Origin: Salinispirillum sp. LH 10-3-1
Lineage (GTDB): Bacteria; Pseudomonadota; Gammaproteobacteria; Pseudomonadales; Natronospirillaceae
Reading direction: 5' to 3'
Length of the DNA: 64,000 nucleotides
Assembly (NCBI RefSeq): GCF_030643825.1
Contig: NZ_CP101717.1
Span: 2,997,673-3,061,672, forward strand
Below the pieces are notes generated by a model. It saw only the letters and a list, made by a program, of their open reading frames with translations. It did not search any database and was not told the DNA's origin. Shown piece by piece: positions 62,315 through 64,000 of this stretch (positions are counted from its first letter, which is position 1; the number at the start of each line of letters is the position of its first letter). A program made the position numbers and the translations under genes.

Positions 62315-62941
62315 TTAGACTTTGGTTAAGCGTAAATAAGAGCGCACTTCGTTCCAACCTTGCGGGAAGATGTCTTTCGCTTCTTCATTGCTTATCGATG
62401 GTGGAATGATTACGTCGTCTCCAGGGCGCCAGTCAGCAGGCGTCGCTATTCGTTTGGCATCTCCCAGTTGCAACGCATCAATCACGCGCAAAATCTCGTC
62501 AAAATTACGGCCTACCGACATTGGATAAGTCATGGTCAGGCGAATTTTCTTATTCGAGTCAATAATGAAAACACTGCGCACGGCGGCCGTCTCACTTTCA
62601 CCGGGGTGGATCATATCGTACAGCTCAGCGATACTTCGATCAGCATCAGCCACAATAGGGAAGTCCAGCGTGGTGTTCTGTGTATCATTCACATCAGAAA
62701 TCCATTTATTGTGCTCTTCGACGGTATCCGTCGACAAACCCAAAGGCTTAACATTGCGCGCTGTAAACTGCTCAGCGAGCTGCGCAGTCCGGCCCATCTC
62801 CGTTGTACATACTGGCGTAAAGTCAGCTGGGTGACTGAAGAAGAACGCCCAAGAATTTCCTAGCCAGTCATGGAAATTAATTTCTCCTTTGGTCGTTGCA
62901 ATGGTGAAGTTGGGTGCGGTATCACCTAAACGTAATGACAT
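62315..62941 (-). CDS. 1-Cys peroxiredoxin
   Basis: A 208-residue Prx6-type peroxidase. The peroxidatic Cys45 sits in SHPADFTPVCTTEMG; no resolving cysteine is seen, so it is a one-cysteine enzyme that reduces hydroperoxides with an external thiol. Conserved C-terminal phrases are TPADWRPGDDVIIPPSIS and FPQGWNEVRSYLRLT. Start ATG 62939-62941 after GAGAGGAAAG. Confidence 0.93.
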   Translation of the reverse strand: MSLRLGDTAPNFTIATTKGEINFHDWLGNSWAFFFSHPADFTPVCTTEMGRTAQLAEQFTARNVKPLGLSTDTVEEHNKWISDVNDTQNTTLDFPIVADADRSIAELYDMIHPGESETAAVRSVFIIDSNKKIRLTMTYPMSVGRNFDEILRVIDALQLGDAKRIATPADWRPGDDVIIPPSISNEEAKDIFPQGWNEVRSYLRLTKV

Positions 62942-63095
62942 AGTACTTTCCTCTCATCTTCTGATGGTGCTGCACTGCAGCGATGGACACACTATATTAG
63001 AATTTTAATTATTAGTTTATATTAATATATCTATTCGTTCAGTAGTGAAAGGCTATTGCCATTGAAAAATTCATAGTTAGTTTTGAAGGCAGGGC

Positions 63096-63509
63096 TTACC
63101 GAAAGTACTCGCCCGCACGCTCGGGCTGGTACAGCACCTCTTCAATACGCACATTGAGAACCTTACCGCCAGACTTTGGCCATTCAATCTGGTCGCCTTG
63201 CGACAAGCCCAATAAAGCACTGCCTACGGGTGCCAGTATGGAAATCTTGTCACCGTTCGAGTCCATATCTTTGGGATAAACCAAGGTCCGGCTAAATTCC
63301 TCGTTCGAGGACTCAACACGGAAACGTACTGTTGAGTTCATGGACACCACCGTTGGCGGCACGTCCTGAGGTGCAACAAAGGATGCTCGATCCAGCTCTG
63401 CTTCAAGTTCATCCTTACCCGGAAACGCGTTGTCGGGTAAGGACTCCAGCAGAGCATAAAGCCGATCTGCGTCCAGCGTTGATACGATAACTTGCGGTCT
63501 AGCGCTCAT
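63096..63509 (-). CDS. rnk: Rnk, nucleoside diphosphate kinase regulator
   Basis: A 137-residue protein with an N-terminal coiled region (about residues 10-45) and a GreA/GreB-like C-terminal domain (about 50-130, PKDMDSNGDKISILAPVGSA, LLGLSQGDQIEW). Rnk binds RNA polymerase in the secondary channel and affects NDP kinase and alginate control. It lacks the acidic tip of GreA. Start ATG 63507-63509. Confidence 0.9.
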   Translation of the reverse strand: MSARPQVIVSTLDADRLYALLESLPDNAFPGKDELEAELDRASFVAPQDVPPTVVSMNSTVRFRVESSNEEFSRTLVYPKDMDSNGDKISILAPVGSALLGLSQGDQIEWPKSGGKVLNVRIEEVLYQPERAGEYFR

Positions 63510-63586
63510 ATGGGCTCCCCCTTACTGTATTGATGCAAAACCATCACGCCGGGCAGGCGAATGTCGACCCGCCCACCTTTGGGCAT

Positions 63587-63614
63587 AAAAAAAGGCCTCT
63601 TCTGCAGAGGCCTT
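63587..63614 (-). terminator. terminator of the sterol-desaturase-like gene
   Basis: A 9-bp stem (AAGGCCTCT/AGAGGCCTT, 63592-63600 and 63606-63614) with a T-run on the minus strand (63593-63587) lies between the truncated gene at the right edge and rnk. Confidence 0.88.
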
Positions 63615-63716
63615 AGTAAGATCATATACCGACAAAAATAAAGCGCAAGGTATGTCGCTGCTATCGCAGGTTTCAGGCTCTAGCAACGCCCGTGCATAGC
63701 CCTCCCTACCACTCTT

Positions 63717-64000
63717 TTACCGTCGGCAGCAAAACGCCGTCAGTTGTTGATAATATGAGCCATTGACCGGGTACTGTTGCGCACTGCTGGCGAAAAGACC
63801 CATCACTTCCGGCTCATTGCCGTTTTTCTCGTATTTGAAGGTGCCAAATACCCAGTCCCAAACAATCAGTGCATTGCCGTAATTGCAGTTCGCCTCGGTT
63901 ACATTGCTGGAATGGTGCCATCGGTGTACTTCGTTCGTGCTGAACAGATAATTCAGCACACCGTGTCGCAGATTCAGATTGGCGTGTTGCAGCATCAGTA
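63717..64000 (-). CDS. sterol desaturase/fatty acid hydroxylase family (partial)
   Basis: About 94 residues from the C-terminus of a di-iron membrane hydroxylase; the rest lies past the right edge. The visible histidine box is TNEVHRWHHSSN, followed by CNYGNALIVWDWVFGTF, the typical last motif of this superfamily. The substrate cannot be told from this part. Confidence 0.85.
   Translation of the reverse strand, partial: LMLQHANLNLRHGVLNYLFSTNEVHRWHHSSNVTEANCNYGNALIVWDWVFGTFKYEKNGNEPEVMGLFASSAQQYPVNGSYYQQLTAFCCRR

Overview
The window is a chromosomal segment of a gammaproteobacterium. The order rrn operon, birA, coaX, tRNA-Tyr/Gly/Thr, tuf, tRNA-Trp, secE, nusG, rplKAJL, rpoBC is the classic gammaproteobacterial arrangement. 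Oversized PstA and PstC, malate synthase G, Rnk and an ArsJ/GAPDH pair suggest a marine, Oceanospirillales-like or Pseudomonas-related lineage. That placement is inferred from gene content and protein style only; no database search was possible.

Layout, left to right. 1-14.7 kb (minus strand): rpoC (cut by the window edge), rpoB, rplL, rplJ, rplA, rplK, nusG, secE, tRNA-Trp, tuf, tRNA-Thr, tRNA-Gly, tRNA-Tyr, a SPOR-domain protein, coaX and birA. 14.8-15.4 kb: a LiaF-like membrane protein. 15.6-21.2 kb: a complete rrn operon (16S, 23S, 5S on the minus strand) with tandem promoters, boxA sites and processing stems, but no tRNA in the 16S-23S spacer. 21.2-24.1 kb: an arsenate-detoxification operon arsR, gapdh, arsJ. 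24.1-37.0 kb: a phosphate-starvation block with phoU-pstBAC and pstS on the minus strand, and on the plus strand an iron-type ABC transporter plus a Na/Pi cotransporter. Three Pho boxes, each 8-10 bp from a -10 element, tie the block together. 37.0-40.3 kb: a receiver-HDOD protein and a periplasmic-sensor diguanylate cyclase. 40.3-45.3 kb: rraA, glcB, allA, xdhC and uraD, a partial purine/ureide catabolism set in which AllA would release glyoxylate and GlcB would consume it. 45.4-48.7 kb: an IS3-family element that cut a gene, two small membrane ORFs and an MFS transporter. 48.8-51.1 kb: a second arsenic locus, arsH and arsR divergent from acr3. 51.2-54 kb: an exported lipoprotein, decayed gene remnants and a DUF1566 protein. 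54.2-56 kb: an SDR oxidoreductase and a LysR regulator. 56-59.5 kb: two tandem GH13 alpha-glucosidases. 59.5-62.2 kb: modABC molybdate transporter. 62.3-64 kb: a 1-Cys peroxiredoxin, rnk, and a sterol-desaturase-like gene cut by the right edge.

The most distinctive parts are these: (i) a Pho-box-driven FbpABC-type transporter whose binding protein lacks the ferric-binding tyrosine pair, followed by a Na/Pi cotransporter, which looks like an uptake route for a phosphorus compound rather than iron; (ii) two unlinked and chemically complementary arsenic loci, one with a roughly 100-nt hairpin between gapdh and arsJ; (iii) a receiver-HDOD protein whose phospho-acceptor Asp is a Glu; (iv) the scar region 51-54 kb, with fossil ends of a second acr3 and a second SDR gene. 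I saw no CRISPR array, phage or clearly novel defence system.
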